Assembly (NCBI GenBank): GCA_964508715.1
Contig: CAZDUX010000004.1
Span: 139,049-203,048 of the forward strand
Length of the DNA: 64,000 nt
Source: JAKALX01 sp964508715
Lineage (GTDB): Bacteria > Chloroflexota > Dehalococcoidia > Tepidiformales > Tepidiformaceae
Direction: 5' to 3'
A model generated the notes under the pieces. That model was not told the DNA's origin. It searched no databases and saw nothing but the letters and a program-made list of their open reading frames with translations. Both the position numbers and the translations under genes were made by a program. Shown here piece by piece: positions 16,792 through 24,545 of this stretch (position 1 is its first letter; each line of letters opens with the position of its first letter).

Positions 16792-17070
16792 TCAGGCGGA
16801 GGTGAACTCCACGATGAGCTTTCGCCCCAGCGCGGCACCGATCGTTTCGAGAGTGGACAGTCGTGGCTCGCTTCCGCCGGCTTCGAGCCGTGCGATTGCT
16901 GCCTGTGACGTGCCAACCATCGCCGCGAGTTCTGCCTGTGTCAGGCCACGGTCAGTTCGGAGCGCTCGAACCTGGCAACCGATTTCGTATGCTCGACGGG
17001 CCCGCGCGTAACCGGACTGTGCTCCGCTTTCCGACATCCTCTGTTCGCGTAGCTCTTTCCAGGAAGACAT
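16792..17070 (-). CDS. XRE-family helix-turn-helix antitoxin (HigA-like)
   Basis: The 92-residue protein has a C-terminal HTH of the Cro/CI type: 'VRALRTDRGLTQAELAAMVGTSQAAIARLE' and 'PRLSTLETIGAALG'. A leading region of about 35 residues resembles HigA antitoxins that follow a HigB toxin. Immediately upstream (17076-17163) lies a deleted HigB remnant, so this is probably an orphan antitoxin left after toxin loss. It ends 2 bases before the duplicated EthD fragment. Confidence 0.85.
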   Translation of the reverse strand: MSSWKELREQRMSESGAQSGYARARRAYEIGCQVRALRTDRGLTQAELAAMVGTSQAAIARLEAGGSEPRLSTLETIGAALGRKLIVEFTSA

Positions 17071-17075
17071 CTCGA

Positions 17076-17163
17076 TCAGGCCTCCTCAGCCGTGTGGCCT
17101 TCGGCGATGCATCGGTCCATCGCCCGGTATGCCCTCGGGTTCGAGTTCGATCTCACCCCACAC
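17076..17163 (-). pseudogene. HigB-like toxin remnant with internal deletion
   Basis: Starting at GTG 17163 the frame reads 'WGEIELEPE', like the N-terminus of HigB/Gp49-type toxins, then loses register. In another frame the segment just before the HigA gene reads 'RAYRAMDRCIAEGHTAEEA' and stops at 17076-17078, which looks like a HigB C-terminus. A full gene would be about 320 bases, so most of the toxin is missing. GAGGAGG before the HigA start is still intact. Family assignment is from motif recall. Confidence 0.6.
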
Positions 17164-17191
17164 GATATATCATCCTTGGTATCTTACGACC

Positions 17192-17710
17192 TCATCTCCC
17201 CGTCGCAAGCCGGGTAACGAGTTCGAGCGACGGGGCAAGATCGAAGCGGGTATCGGCGACGACGGCGGGCATCGGGAACGGCTGCCCACGGTCGCGCATC
17301 GCTTCGTAAACCGGGAGACCGGCCTCCGACCAGCCATTACGGGGTTTCGCGAGCCGCTCGCGGATGACTGTGCCGGGGGCAGTCAGGCGGACAGCGATGA
17401 GGTTCGCCCCCGTGCGATCGGCCAGCCGGAAAAAGCGCTTGCGATCGCGATTCGAGAGGTTCGTCGCATCGACCAGGGCGTGGCGGCCGTTCTCCAGGGC
17501 CCGGGCAGCGAGCTCCTCGGCCCGGCGAAAGACGGTGCCGCTCTCTTCCGCAGAATACGTGGGGTGATCGGCGATCGAGCGGCGGATGGCATCGGACTCA
17601 ATGTGTTCGAAAGCGAGGAGTTCGGCGAGCCGCTGGGCGAAGGTCGTCTTGCCCGAGCCGGGCAGGCCGGAGAGAAGGATGAGAGCGGGTGCGTCGCCGA
17701 AATTGCTCAC
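17192..17710 (-). CDS. P-loop kinase (AAA_33/zeta-toxin-like fold)
   Basis: The 172-residue protein has Walker A 'GLPGSGKTT' near residue 16, an 'ESDAIRR' substrate/lid segment, 'HALVDATNLS' and 'RDRKRFF', typical of the small ATP-dependent kinases grouped as AAA_33 (polynucleotide kinase-, gluconokinase- or zeta-like). The phosphate acceptor is unknown. The last 80 bases of this gene are duplicated at 16577-16656. It is divergent from rpsO. Confidence 0.82.
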   Translation of the reverse strand: MSNFGDAPALILLSGLPGSGKTTFAQRLAELLAFEHIESDAIRRSIADHPTYSAEESGTVFRRAEELAARALENGRHALVDATNLSNRDRKRFFRLADRTGANLIAVRLTAPGTVIRERLAKPRNGWSEAGLPVYEAMRDRGQPFPMPAVVADTRFDLAPSLELVTRLATGR

Positions 17711-17775
17711 AGCAATCGTCCTGTGCTACGTTTGAGGCGTTCATACGATAGGCAAAGGAAGACGCAAGAAGAAGG

Positions 17776-18042
17776 TTGCTGACTCAAGAGCGCAAGACTG
17801 CATTGATCGAGAGCTTCGCTGTCCATCCCTCGGACACGGGGTCGCCTGAAGTTCAGGTCGCGATTCTGACGGAACGGATCAAGTACCTGACCACGCACCT
17901 CAAGGCGAACAAGCACGACTACCACACGCGGCGCGGGCTGTTGAAGCTCGTTGGACAGCGGCGGCGCCAGCTCCGCTATCTCAACAACCGCGACGTGAAC
18001 CGCTACCGCGAACTGATCGCGCGCCTCGGCCTCCGCAAGTAA
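17776..18042 (+). CDS. rpsO: Small ribosomal subunit protein uS15
   Basis: The 88-residue sequence is a complete S15: 'HPSDTGSPEVQVAILTERI', 'LTTHLKANKHDYHTRRGLL' and 'LVGQRRRQLRYL' are conserved segments that bind the central domain of 16S rRNA. The start is TTG at 17776, immediately after an AAGAAGG purine run, with an unusually short spacer. CTG at 17779 is the next possibility. rpsO is followed by pnp, the classical gene order. Confidence 0.96.
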   Translation: MLTQERKTALIESFAVHPSDTGSPEVQVAILTERIKYLTTHLKANKHDYHTRRGLLKLVGQRRRQLRYLNNRDVNRYRELIARLGLRK

Positions 18043-18130
18043 GCGGGGGCCTTTTGGCATCCATCGGCCGACGATAGCTCCGTCCGTCCAGGCGCCCTGA
18101 GCAACCTCCCCCACGATACCGCCTTTGCCA

Positions 18131-18189
18131 CCGTCTCCCAGTCAGCGAGACGGACGACCGTTTTGCACTTCCGGTGAGGAACACACCGG
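18131..18189 (+). promoter_or_regulatory. Two stem-loops in the rpsO-pnp spacer
   Basis: CCGTCTC/GAGACGG (18131-18153) is followed 7 bases later by TTTT and may be a weak rpsO terminator. CCGGTG/CACCGG (18171-18189) lies in the pnp leader. In other bacteria this spacer carries an attenuator and an RNase III/PNPase control hairpin; a similar role here is inference. Confidence 0.4.
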
Positions 18190-18240
18190 TGAAGTCCAGG
18201 ACAAAGGCACGCAGGAAGCAGAAACAGAAGAACTCGCACC

Positions 18241-20712
18241 ATGACGATTGAACCGCGCGAACACACGATTGAAGTCGGGGGCAAGCCCCTCACCATCCAG
18301 TACGGCGTCCTCGCCCAGCAGGCGAACGGTGCCGTCACCGTACGGCAGGGCGACACCGTCGTCCTCGTAACCGCAACCATGGCCGATGCCCGCGAAGGCG
18401 TCGACTTCTTCCCGCTCACCATCGATTACGAAGAGCGCCTCTATGCTGTCGGCAAGATCCCGGGCGGGTTCCCCCGCCGCGAGGGCCGCGCGAGCACCGA
18501 CGGTATCCTTGCCATGCGCCTCACCGACCGCCCGTTGCGCCCGCTCTTCCCCAAGGGCTTCCGCAACGAAGTTCAGATCATCGCGATGACGCTTTCCGCC
18601 GACCGCGAGCACCAGCCCGACACCCTCATCACCGTCGGCGCCTCGGCTGCACTCATGATGAGTGACATCCCGTTCAACGGCCCGGTCTCGAGCGTGCGCG
18701 TGGCACGCGTCAACGGCGAGTACATCGTGAACCCCACCTTCCAGGAAGCTGAGGCGGGGGACCTCGACATCATTGTCGCCGGGACCCGTGATGCCGTGGT
18801 GATGGTCGAAGCGGGGGCGAAGCAGGCGTCCGAAGAGACCGTCCTCGAGGCGATCGAAGTGGCGATGGCCGCCAACCGCCAGATCATCGAAATGCAGGAC
18901 GAGATCGCGCGCGAAGTCGCTCCCGTGAAGAAGCCCTATGTGCCGATCCAGGAGAACCCGGAAGCGTTTGCCGTGGTGAACGAGTACCTCCAGGACCGCA
19001 TCGAGGAAGTAGTCGGCACGGCGGCCAGTGAGCGAAGCGACGCCAACAAGGCACTCAAGGCCGAACTCGTCGAACGCTTCGGCGAGCAATTCAGCGTGGG
19101 CGAACTCAGTGATGCACTCTACAACGTCATCAAGAAGGCGATGCGCAAGCGCATCCTCGGGGAGGGTGTGCGCGCCGACGGCCGCCAGGTGACCCAGATT
19201 CGTGACCTCGACATCCACGTCGGTGTGCTGCCGCGGACACACGGCACGGGCCTGTTCTCTCGGGGGCAGACGCAGGTGCTGACGATCGCAACCCTTGGTG
19301 GCCTTTCGATGGCCCAGAAACTCGACACGCTCTCTCCCGATGAGTCGAAGCGCTACATGCATCACTACAACTTCCCGCCGTTCTCGGTCGGCGAAGCGCG
19401 GCCGATGCGCGGTGCTGGCCGCCGTGAGATCGGGCACGGAGCACTCGCCGAGCGCGCACTCGAACCGGTCATCCCCACCGAGGACGATTTCCCCTATGCG
19501 CTCCGCCTGGTGAGTGAGGTGATGTCATCCAACGGGTCGACCTCGATGGCGAGCGTTTGCGGCAGCACGCTTGCGCTGATGGATGCGGGTGTACCGATCA
19601 CTGCCCCCGTCGCCGGGATTGCGATGGGCCTGATCATGGGCGAGGACGGCAACTACCGGGTGCTCACCGACATCGCCGGCCAGGAAGACTTCATGGGCGA
19701 CATGGACTTCAAGGTTGCTGGCACGCGGGAAGGCATCACCGCGCTGCAGATGGACATCAAGATCGGCGGCGTTTCGCGCGAACTCCTTACGAAAGCACTC
19801 GAGGATGCGAAGGTCGCGCGCGAGTACATCCTCGACCGCATGCTCGAGGTCATCCCCGAGCCGCGGGAAGAGGTCTCGGACTTCGCCCCGAAGATGTACC
19901 GCATCCAGATCAACCAGGACCAGATCGGCACGGTTATCGGCCCTGGTGGCAAGATGGTGCGCAAGATCCAGGAAGAGTCGGGCGGCGCCACCATCGACAT
20001 CCAGGAAGACGGCACCGTCTTTGTCGGCGGCATCAACGAAGCTGTCGCCCGCAAGGCCATCGGGATGATCGAGGGCCTCACCAAGGAGGTGAAGGTCGGC
20101 GAGATCTACACCGGCAAGGTGACCCGCATCCTCAACTTCGGCGCCTTTGTCGAGATCCTTCCTGGCAAGGAAGGGCTCGTCCACATCTCGCAGCTCGGCG
20201 AGGACCACATCGATAGCGTCGAGGATGAAGTCTCGCTCGGCGATGAGGTAACCGTGATGGTCACCGAGATCGACAACCTCGGCCGGGTCAACCTCTCGCG
20301 GCGTGCAGTGCTGCTCGGCGAAGAGCCGCCGGCCCCGGGCAACGGTGGCGACCGCGGCGGCCGTGGCGGCCGGCCTGCGGGTAATCGCGGCGGAGGCGAC
20401 CGTGGTGGCCGCGGTGGCGATCGTGGCGGTGACCGCGGCGGTGACCGCGGTGGCCGCACTTTCGGCAATGGTGGCGGCGACCGTGGCGGCCGAAGCTTTG
20501 GTGGTGGCGGTCAGCGCTCTGGTGGCGGCGACCGTGGCGGCCGCAGCTTCGGCGGTGGTGGTGGCCAGAGGCCCGGTGCAGGTTCGCCTATCGGTGGTGC
20601 CAGCCGCGGCTGGGTGCGGCGAACTGAGACGAATGAAGGCGGCGCCGGCGTCCCCCCGCCCCCTCCGCCCCCTCGCCGCGGCTTCGGTGGCGGCATCGAC
20701 GACGACGAGTAG
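18241..20712 (+). CDS. pnp: Polyribonucleotide nucleotidyltransferase with RGG-rich tail
   Basis: PNPase degrades RNA 3' to 5' using phosphate, normally as a trimer in the degradosome. Two RNase PH-like halves are present; the second has 'FNFPPFSVGEARPMRGAGRREIGHG'-type active-site sequence (19370-19440). They are followed by a KH domain with GPGG ('VIGPGGKMVRKIQ') and an S1 domain ('GEIYTGKVTRILNFGAFVEI'). Typical proteins end near residue 700; this one is 823 residues, with an extra ~125-residue tail of repeated GDRGG/RGGR units followed by a proline run and an acidic end. Such tails usually bind RNA or promote condensation. It lies downstream of rpsO and ends at a strong terminator. Confidence 0.97.
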   Translation: MTIEPREHTIEVGGKPLTIQYGVLAQQANGAVTVRQGDTVVLVTATMADAREGVDFFPLTIDYEERLYAVGKIPGGFPRREGRASTDGILAMRLTDRPLRPLFPKGFRNEVQIIAMTLSADREHQPDTLITVGASAALMMSDIPFNGPVSSVRVARVNGEYIVNPTFQEAEAGDLDIIVAGTRDAVVMVEAGAKQASEETVLEAIEVAMAANRQIIEMQDEIAREVAPVKKPYVPIQENPEAFAVVNEYLQDRIEEVVGTAASERSDANKALKAELVERFGEQFSVGELSDALYNVIKKAMRKRILGEGVRADGRQVTQIRDLDIHVGVLPRTHGTGLFSRGQTQVLTIATLGGLSMAQKLDTLSPDESKRYMHHYNFPPFSVGEARPMRGAGRREIGHGALAERALEPVIPTEDDFPYALRLVSEVMSSNGSTSMASVCGSTLALMDAGVPITAPVAGIAMGLIMGEDGNYRVLTDIAGQEDFMGDMDFKVAGTREGITALQMDIKIGGVSRELLTKALEDAKVAREYILDRMLEVIPEPREEVSDFAPKMYRIQINQDQIGTVIGPGGKMVRKIQEESGGATIDIQEDGTVFVGGINEAVARKAIGMIEGLTKEVKVGEIYTGKVTRILNFGAFVEILPGKEGLVHISQLGEDHIDSVEDEVSLGDEVTVMVTEIDNLGRVNLSRRAVLLGEEPPAPGNGGDRGGRGGRPAGNRGGGDRGGRGGDRGGDRGGDRGGRTFGNGGGDRGGRSFGGGGQRSGGGDRGGRSFGGGGGQRPGAGSPIGGASRGWVRRTETNEGGAGVPPPPPPPRRGFGGGIDDDE

Positions 20713-20737
20713 CCGCCGGACGTACCAGCGACATGAC

Positions 20738-20768
20738 AGGGGCTCCCAGCCGGGAGCCCCTGTTTCTT
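20738..20768 (+). terminator. Rho-independent terminator after pnp
   Basis: A perfect 10-bp stem, AGGGGCTCCC/GGGAGCCCCT, with an AGCC loop is followed by GTTTCTTTG. Confidence 0.85.
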
Positions 20769-20786
20769 TGTCTTTCAGGAAGACCG

Positions 20787-21074
20787 TTACTTCGTGGACA
20801 CGGCCACCGCGGGGATCCGCCCACGGGAGTCGTTGGGGCGGGCGTGTTCGTGGCGGAAGCGCACCTGGGTGGCCACGGCGCCACCAACGCCAACCATGAA
20901 GAGCGCGGTCACACCGTACTCGGGCCCCACGATGACGATGGAGAGCAGCTTGCAGAGGAGCAGCCCTCCCCAGGCAGCGGCCATCGTGCGCGGGCGGGTG
21001 GCAAGTGGCCGCGCCTCAATCTCGGGGCTGGTCTCGAAGAGCAAGATGAAGCGATGGAGAACGTCGGCAATCAT
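20787..21074 (-). CDS. Small membrane protein of unknown function
   Basis: The 95-residue protein is not recognised. It has two hydrophobic stretches, 'MAAAWGGLLLCKLLSIVIV' and 'GVTALFMVGVGGAVATQV', separated by a short loop, suggesting two transmembrane helices. The C-terminal tail is basic. The ATG at 21074 is preceded by GAGGAG at 6 bases; a longer TTG start at 21080 is less likely. It is transcribed toward the pnp terminator. Confidence 0.6.
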   Translation of the reverse strand: MIADVLHRFILLFETSPEIEARPLATRPRTMAAAWGGLLLCKLLSIVIVGPEYGVTALFMVGVGGAVATQVRFRHEHARPNDSRGRIPAVAVSTK

Positions 21075-21142
21075 GGACAACTCCTCTGATCCGGGTACTA
21101 CCGTTAGGATCGTCCCTCAATGCCGCTGGGGACAGGAGACAG

Positions 21143-21550
21143 ATGGTCACCCCGGGTGGCAGACCGGCGAAACAGGTGGATGGTTCGTCACGGAGGCTGC
21201 AGATTCCCGCGATGAACGCACTCCAATCGGCAAATAGAGCGCTTCGATTCGTTCTCGAGATAGCCGCCCTCGTGGCTCTCGGATGGGCGGGCTACCAGGT
21301 CAATGGCCCGGCCCCACTCGAGATCGCCCTGGCCGCACTCCTCCCGCTCATGGCCGCGACAGCATGGGCGCTGTTCGGTGCTCCGGGCTCGAGCCGTCAC
21401 CTCGCGACCGGCCCGCGTCTCCTGCTCGAACTGGCACTATTTGGCGGAGCCGCGCTTGCACTCTGGCTCGCAGGGCGGCCGGGAATGGCGCTCGGGTTCG
21501 CGGTTCTGTCTGCCGCCAACCGGGCCCTGATGTTCGCCTGGGACCAGTAA
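21143..21550 (+). CDS. YrdB-like membrane protein (DUF2568)
   Basis: From residue 24 the protein matches the small YrdB-like family: 'NRALRFVLEIAALVALGWAGY', followed by three further hydrophobic segments and a closing 'NRALMFAW'. About four transmembrane helices are expected. AGGAG at 21134-21138 supports ATG 21143 (135 residues); an internal ATG at 21212 would begin exactly at the conserved domain (112 residues) but lacks a well-spaced ribosome site. Function unknown. Confidence 0.7.
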   Translation: MVTPGGRPAKQVDGSSRRLQIPAMNALQSANRALRFVLEIAALVALGWAGYQVNGPAPLEIALAALLPLMAATAWALFGAPGSSRHLATGPRLLLELALFGGAALALWLAGRPGMALGFAVLSAANRALMFAWDQ

Positions 21551-21554
21551 CCCC

Positions 21555-21734
21555 CTACCAGTAGGCACGGGCGGCCTGGATACCCGCCAGCACGATTACC
21601 ATCACCACATACGCCCAGCCAACGAGGCGGATACGCCGCAGGATCTCGGTTGCGCGGCGCGAACGGAAGAACGTCGCGGCAACGATCAACGCGACCAGCG
21701 ACAAGATAGCAAGCTCGATGAGGAACACCTTCAC
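21555..21734 (-). CDS. Small two-helix membrane protein (59 residues)
   Basis: A short reading frame on the minus strand encodes VKVFLIELAILSLVALIVAA, then a basic turn with RSRRATEILRRIR, then a second hydrophobic helix GWAYVVMVIVLAGIQAA. The hairpin topology with an Arg-rich loop is typical of real small membrane proteins, not random sequence. The GTG at 21734 is the likely start; GTG at 21728 is an alternative. It ends 4 bases from the convergent DUF2568 gene. Function unknown. Confidence 0.6.
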   Translation of the reverse strand: MKVFLIELAILSLVALIVAATFFRSRRATEILRRIRLVGWAYVVMVIVLAGIQAARAYW

Positions 21735-21773
21735 CGGCTATCTCTCACCGTGCATTGGTGCCAGTCCGGGTGA

Positions 21774-22166
21774 TCAGGCGTCACCGACGACCGTTCGGCT
21801 GGCGAACTTCCACGTGTCGCCGGCCTTCACGAGCTGGTCCTTGTAGATGGCGGTCGTAAGGATATTCGCCTTGCCTTCCTGCAACGCAAGGAGCATCAGG
21901 TAGCAACTCCCCGTGGCACCGCCGTTCTCGGCCCCATCGATGACGAGGTTGTTGGTCCAGTGGCGAGCCTTCAGGCGCTGCGAGAAGCCGGTCGCGAAGG
22001 CGGTAAGCTGCTCGGTCCCCGTGAAGGTGCCGCTGGCGGAGGAGAAAGTGCCATCGGGGGTGAAAGTGGCGGCCCAGCCAGCGCCGTTGCCAGAGTCAAT
22101 GGCGTGGTTGTAACGGGCGTAGAGCTGGGTGATGGCGAGTATGTCCTCGGTAGAAAGCTGCGTCAT
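21774..22166 (-). CDS. SnoaL-like (NTF2-fold) protein
   Basis: The 130-residue protein has the SnoaL_4 pattern: 'DILAITQLYARYNHAIDSG', then 'GWAATFTPDGTFSS', a central 'RHWTNNLVIDG' and a final 'WKFASRTVVGD'. These cone-shaped proteins act as small hydrolases/isomerases or ligand-binding domains. The catalytic role is unknown. AAGGA before the ATG supports the start. Confidence 0.8.
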   Translation of the reverse strand: MTQLSTEDILAITQLYARYNHAIDSGNGAGWAATFTPDGTFSSASGTFTGTEQLTAFATGFSQRLKARHWTNNLVIDGAENGGATGSCYLMLLALQEGKANILTTAIYKDQLVKAGDTWKFASRTVVGDA

Positions 22167-22327
22167 GGCCGGATCCTTTTCGCGTGAATCGTGGCGGCAA
22201 GCATACCGGTTCGGGGCGGTTCATGCCGCGTGAAAGAGGCTTTTCCTGCTGGCGACCTCCATCGCTATTTGTGGCGTACCATGGGTTCTATTCCGGGTCC
22301 GACCCGCTCCACAGGACACACAACCAC

Positions 22328-23146
22328 ATGCGCTTCCGCCTTCTCGCGGCGATCGCCGCCGGCTCGTTGCTGTTGCTTGGCGCGACAGCCTGCAGCAACA
22401 GCCGGAGCTACGACACCAGCAAGAGCGACGATCAGTACGATCTCGCCTCCATGCGGCTCCAGCCAACGGACATCCCCCAGGGCTTTGAAGAAACCGAACT
22501 CCCCGACCACGAGTTCGATAACCAGAACTGGGCGCAGATCCTGGACTCCAGCGACCCCGATGGGAAGGTCAAGCAACTCGAGGCGCAGGGACGGCTGAAG
22601 AACTACGTGACCTCCTATTCAGCGTTGAAGCTCGGACCGGTCTTCGCGATTACCTCGATCTCGACCCTCTACACCGATGAAAAATCGGCCGACGTGGCCG
22701 AGAAGCAGTATGCCTGCGATGTGCCAGTCGCCGATGGCACGCCAATGGACCCGTTCGTCGTGCCGAAGCTCGGGAATCACTCGTCGGGCTTCTTCGTCAG
22801 CCAGGACCGGGGTGGCGGCCAGTCGTTCACCGACACGACGTTCTGTTTCCGGACGGGCCGTATCCTGCACGTCGTGCAGCAAACGAGCCTGCCGGGCGTG
22901 GAGGATGTGGCGCTCAACGTGCGCCTGGCCCAGACGATGTTGCAGCACGTGAACGACGCATTCGACGGGAAGAAGGCGCCGGCTGAGCAGCCGTCTTCTG
23001 CCACTCCCGAACCGACGGTTGTCCCGGGTGGAACGCCTTCGGTAACCGGCACAACGGCACCGAGGAGCACGAATTCGCCGAACGCAAGCGCCACGCCGAG
23101 CCCATCGGCTGCCGGGGCCGGGGCGAGCCCGACTGCCAGCCGCTAA
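22328..23146 (+). CDS. Putative lipoprotein
   Basis: The 272-residue protein starts with an n-region 'MRFRLLAAIAAG', a hydrophobic core and the lipobox 'LGATAC', so it should be lipidated at Cys near residue 22 and anchored outside the cytoplasmic membrane. The mature protein begins with a Ser/Asp-rich linker. The middle has no family I recognise, and the last ~60 residues are a low-complexity Pro/Ser/Thr/Ala tail. The long upstream open frame is discarded because this ATG begins the signal peptide exactly. Confidence 0.8.
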   Translation: MRFRLLAAIAAGSLLLLGATACSNSRSYDTSKSDDQYDLASMRLQPTDIPQGFEETELPDHEFDNQNWAQILDSSDPDGKVKQLEAQGRLKNYVTSYSALKLGPVFAITSISTLYTDEKSADVAEKQYACDVPVADGTPMDPFVVPKLGNHSSGFFVSQDRGGGQSFTDTTFCFRTGRILHVVQQTSLPGVEDVALNVRLAQTMLQHVNDAFDGKKAPAEQPSSATPEPTVVPGGTPSVTGTTAPRSTNSPNASATPSPSAAGAGASPTASR

Positions 23147-23196
23147 CGGCGCATCGTTCGCACCAGACTGGCACCCGTGTGCCGGGGAAGATACGA

Positions 23197-23230
23197 GAGG
23201 GGCGAGCCAGTTCATTCTGGCTCGCCCCTC
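23197..23230. terminator. Bidirectional terminator between the lipoprotein gene and icd
   Basis: A perfect 14-bp stem, GAGGGGCGAGCCAG/CTGGCTCGCCCCTC, with loop TTCATT lies between two convergent genes and can serve both. Flanking T-runs are weak. Confidence 0.75.
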
Positions 23231-23255
23231 GAAGGTGTCCCGGTAACGAGGCCGT

Positions 23256-24476
23256 CTACCAGGCGGCCATCCGTGCCTCCAGCCGGCGATCCAGCGCCCC
23301 AAGGAAGTCCTCGGTTGTCAGCCATGCCTGGTCGCTACCCACCAGCAACGCCAGGTCCTTTGTCATCTCGCCACCCTCCACAGCTTCGACGCATACCTGC
23401 TCGAGCGTGTGAGCGAACCGCTCCACGTCCGGCGTCCCGTCGAGTTTGCCGCGGTGTGCCAGGCCTTGCGTCCAGGCGAAGATCGAGGCGATCGGGTTCG
23501 TCGAGGTCTTTTCGCCCCGCTGGTGCTGCCGGTAATGGCGGGTTACGGTCCCGTGGGCGGCCTCTGCTTCCACGGTCTTGCCATCGGGCGTCAGCAGCAC
23601 CGATGTCATCAGGCCGAGCGACCCGAAGCCCTGCGCCACGATGTCCGATTGCACGTCGCCGTCGTAGTTCTTGCAGGCCCAGACAATGCCGCCGCTGCCC
23701 TTCAGCACCTGCGCCACCATGTCATCGATGAGCCGGTGCTCGTAGGTGACGCCCTTCGCCGCGAAGTCTGCCGCGAACTCCTTGTCGAACACCTCCTGGA
23801 AGATGTCCTTGAACCGCCCGTCGTAGGCTTTCAGGATCGTGTTCTTCGTCGAAAGGTACGTCGGCCAGCCGCGCTCCAATCCGTAGCGAAGCGACGCCCG
23901 CGCGAAATCGCGAATCGAGTCGTCGAAGTTGTACATGCCCATCGCCACGCCGGACCCGGGGAACTTAGCGACCTCGCGTGTCACTGGCTCGCCGCCACCA
24001 TCGGGCGTGAACGTGATCGTCACCGTTCCCGCCCCCGGGACGACGAAGTCGGTTGCCTTGTACTGGTCGCCGTGCGCGTGGCGCCCGATGACGATCGGCT
24101 TCGTCCATCCGGGCACGAGCCGGGGAATGTTCGAACAGACGATCGGTTCGCGGAAGACGACGCCACCGAGGATGTTGCGGATCGTCCCGTTCGGGGATTT
24201 CCACATCTGCTTGAGCTTGAACTCTTCGACCCGAGCCTCGTCTGGCGTGATCGTCGCGCACTTCACGCCCACGCCGTGCTTCTTGATCGCGTTTGCCGCG
24301 TCGATTGTCACCTGGTCATTGGTCGCGTCCCGGTGCTCAATCCCCAGGTCGTAGTAATCGAGCTGGATGTCGAGGTAGGGCAGGATGAGCGTGTCGCGGA
24401 TGTACTGCCAGATGATGCGCGTCATCTCATCGCCATCGAGCTCGACGACCGGGTTCTGGACTTTGATCTTGGCCAA
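23256..24476 (-). CDS. icd: NADP-dependent isocitrate dehydrogenase, homodimeric type
   Basis: The 406-residue protein has the start 'KIKVQNPVVELDGDEMTRIIW' characteristic of the eukaryotic-like homodimeric NADP-IDH. It also has 'KSPNGTIRNILGG' (substrate-binding), 'GRHAHGDQYKATDF' and 'EAAHGTVTRHYR'. It oxidises isocitrate to 2-oxoglutarate with release of CO2 in the TCA cycle. The start is TTG at 24476 with GGAG 7 bases before it. It follows acnA by 69 bases on the same strand, so the two successive TCA enzymes are probably co-transcribed. Confidence 0.96.
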   Translation of the reverse strand: MAKIKVQNPVVELDGDEMTRIIWQYIRDTLILPYLDIQLDYYDLGIEHRDATNDQVTIDAANAIKKHGVGVKCATITPDEARVEEFKLKQMWKSPNGTIRNILGGVVFREPIVCSNIPRLVPGWTKPIVIGRHAHGDQYKATDFVVPGAGTVTITFTPDGGGEPVTREVAKFPGSGVAMGMYNFDDSIRDFARASLRYGLERGWPTYLSTKNTILKAYDGRFKDIFQEVFDKEFAADFAAKGVTYEHRLIDDMVAQVLKGSGGIVWACKNYDGDVQSDIVAQGFGSLGLMTSVLLTPDGKTVEAEAAHGTVTRHYRQHQRGEKTSTNPIASIFAWTQGLAHRGKLDGTPDVERFAHTLEQVCVEAVEGGEMTKDLALLVGSDQAWLTTEDFLGALDRRLEARMAAW

Positions 24477-24545
24477 GTTGAGTCTCCTTGCTTGCTGGCG
24501 CCGGGTGGCGGTCCGAATGTCCGAAAAGCTGGTTGGGGCCGCCGG

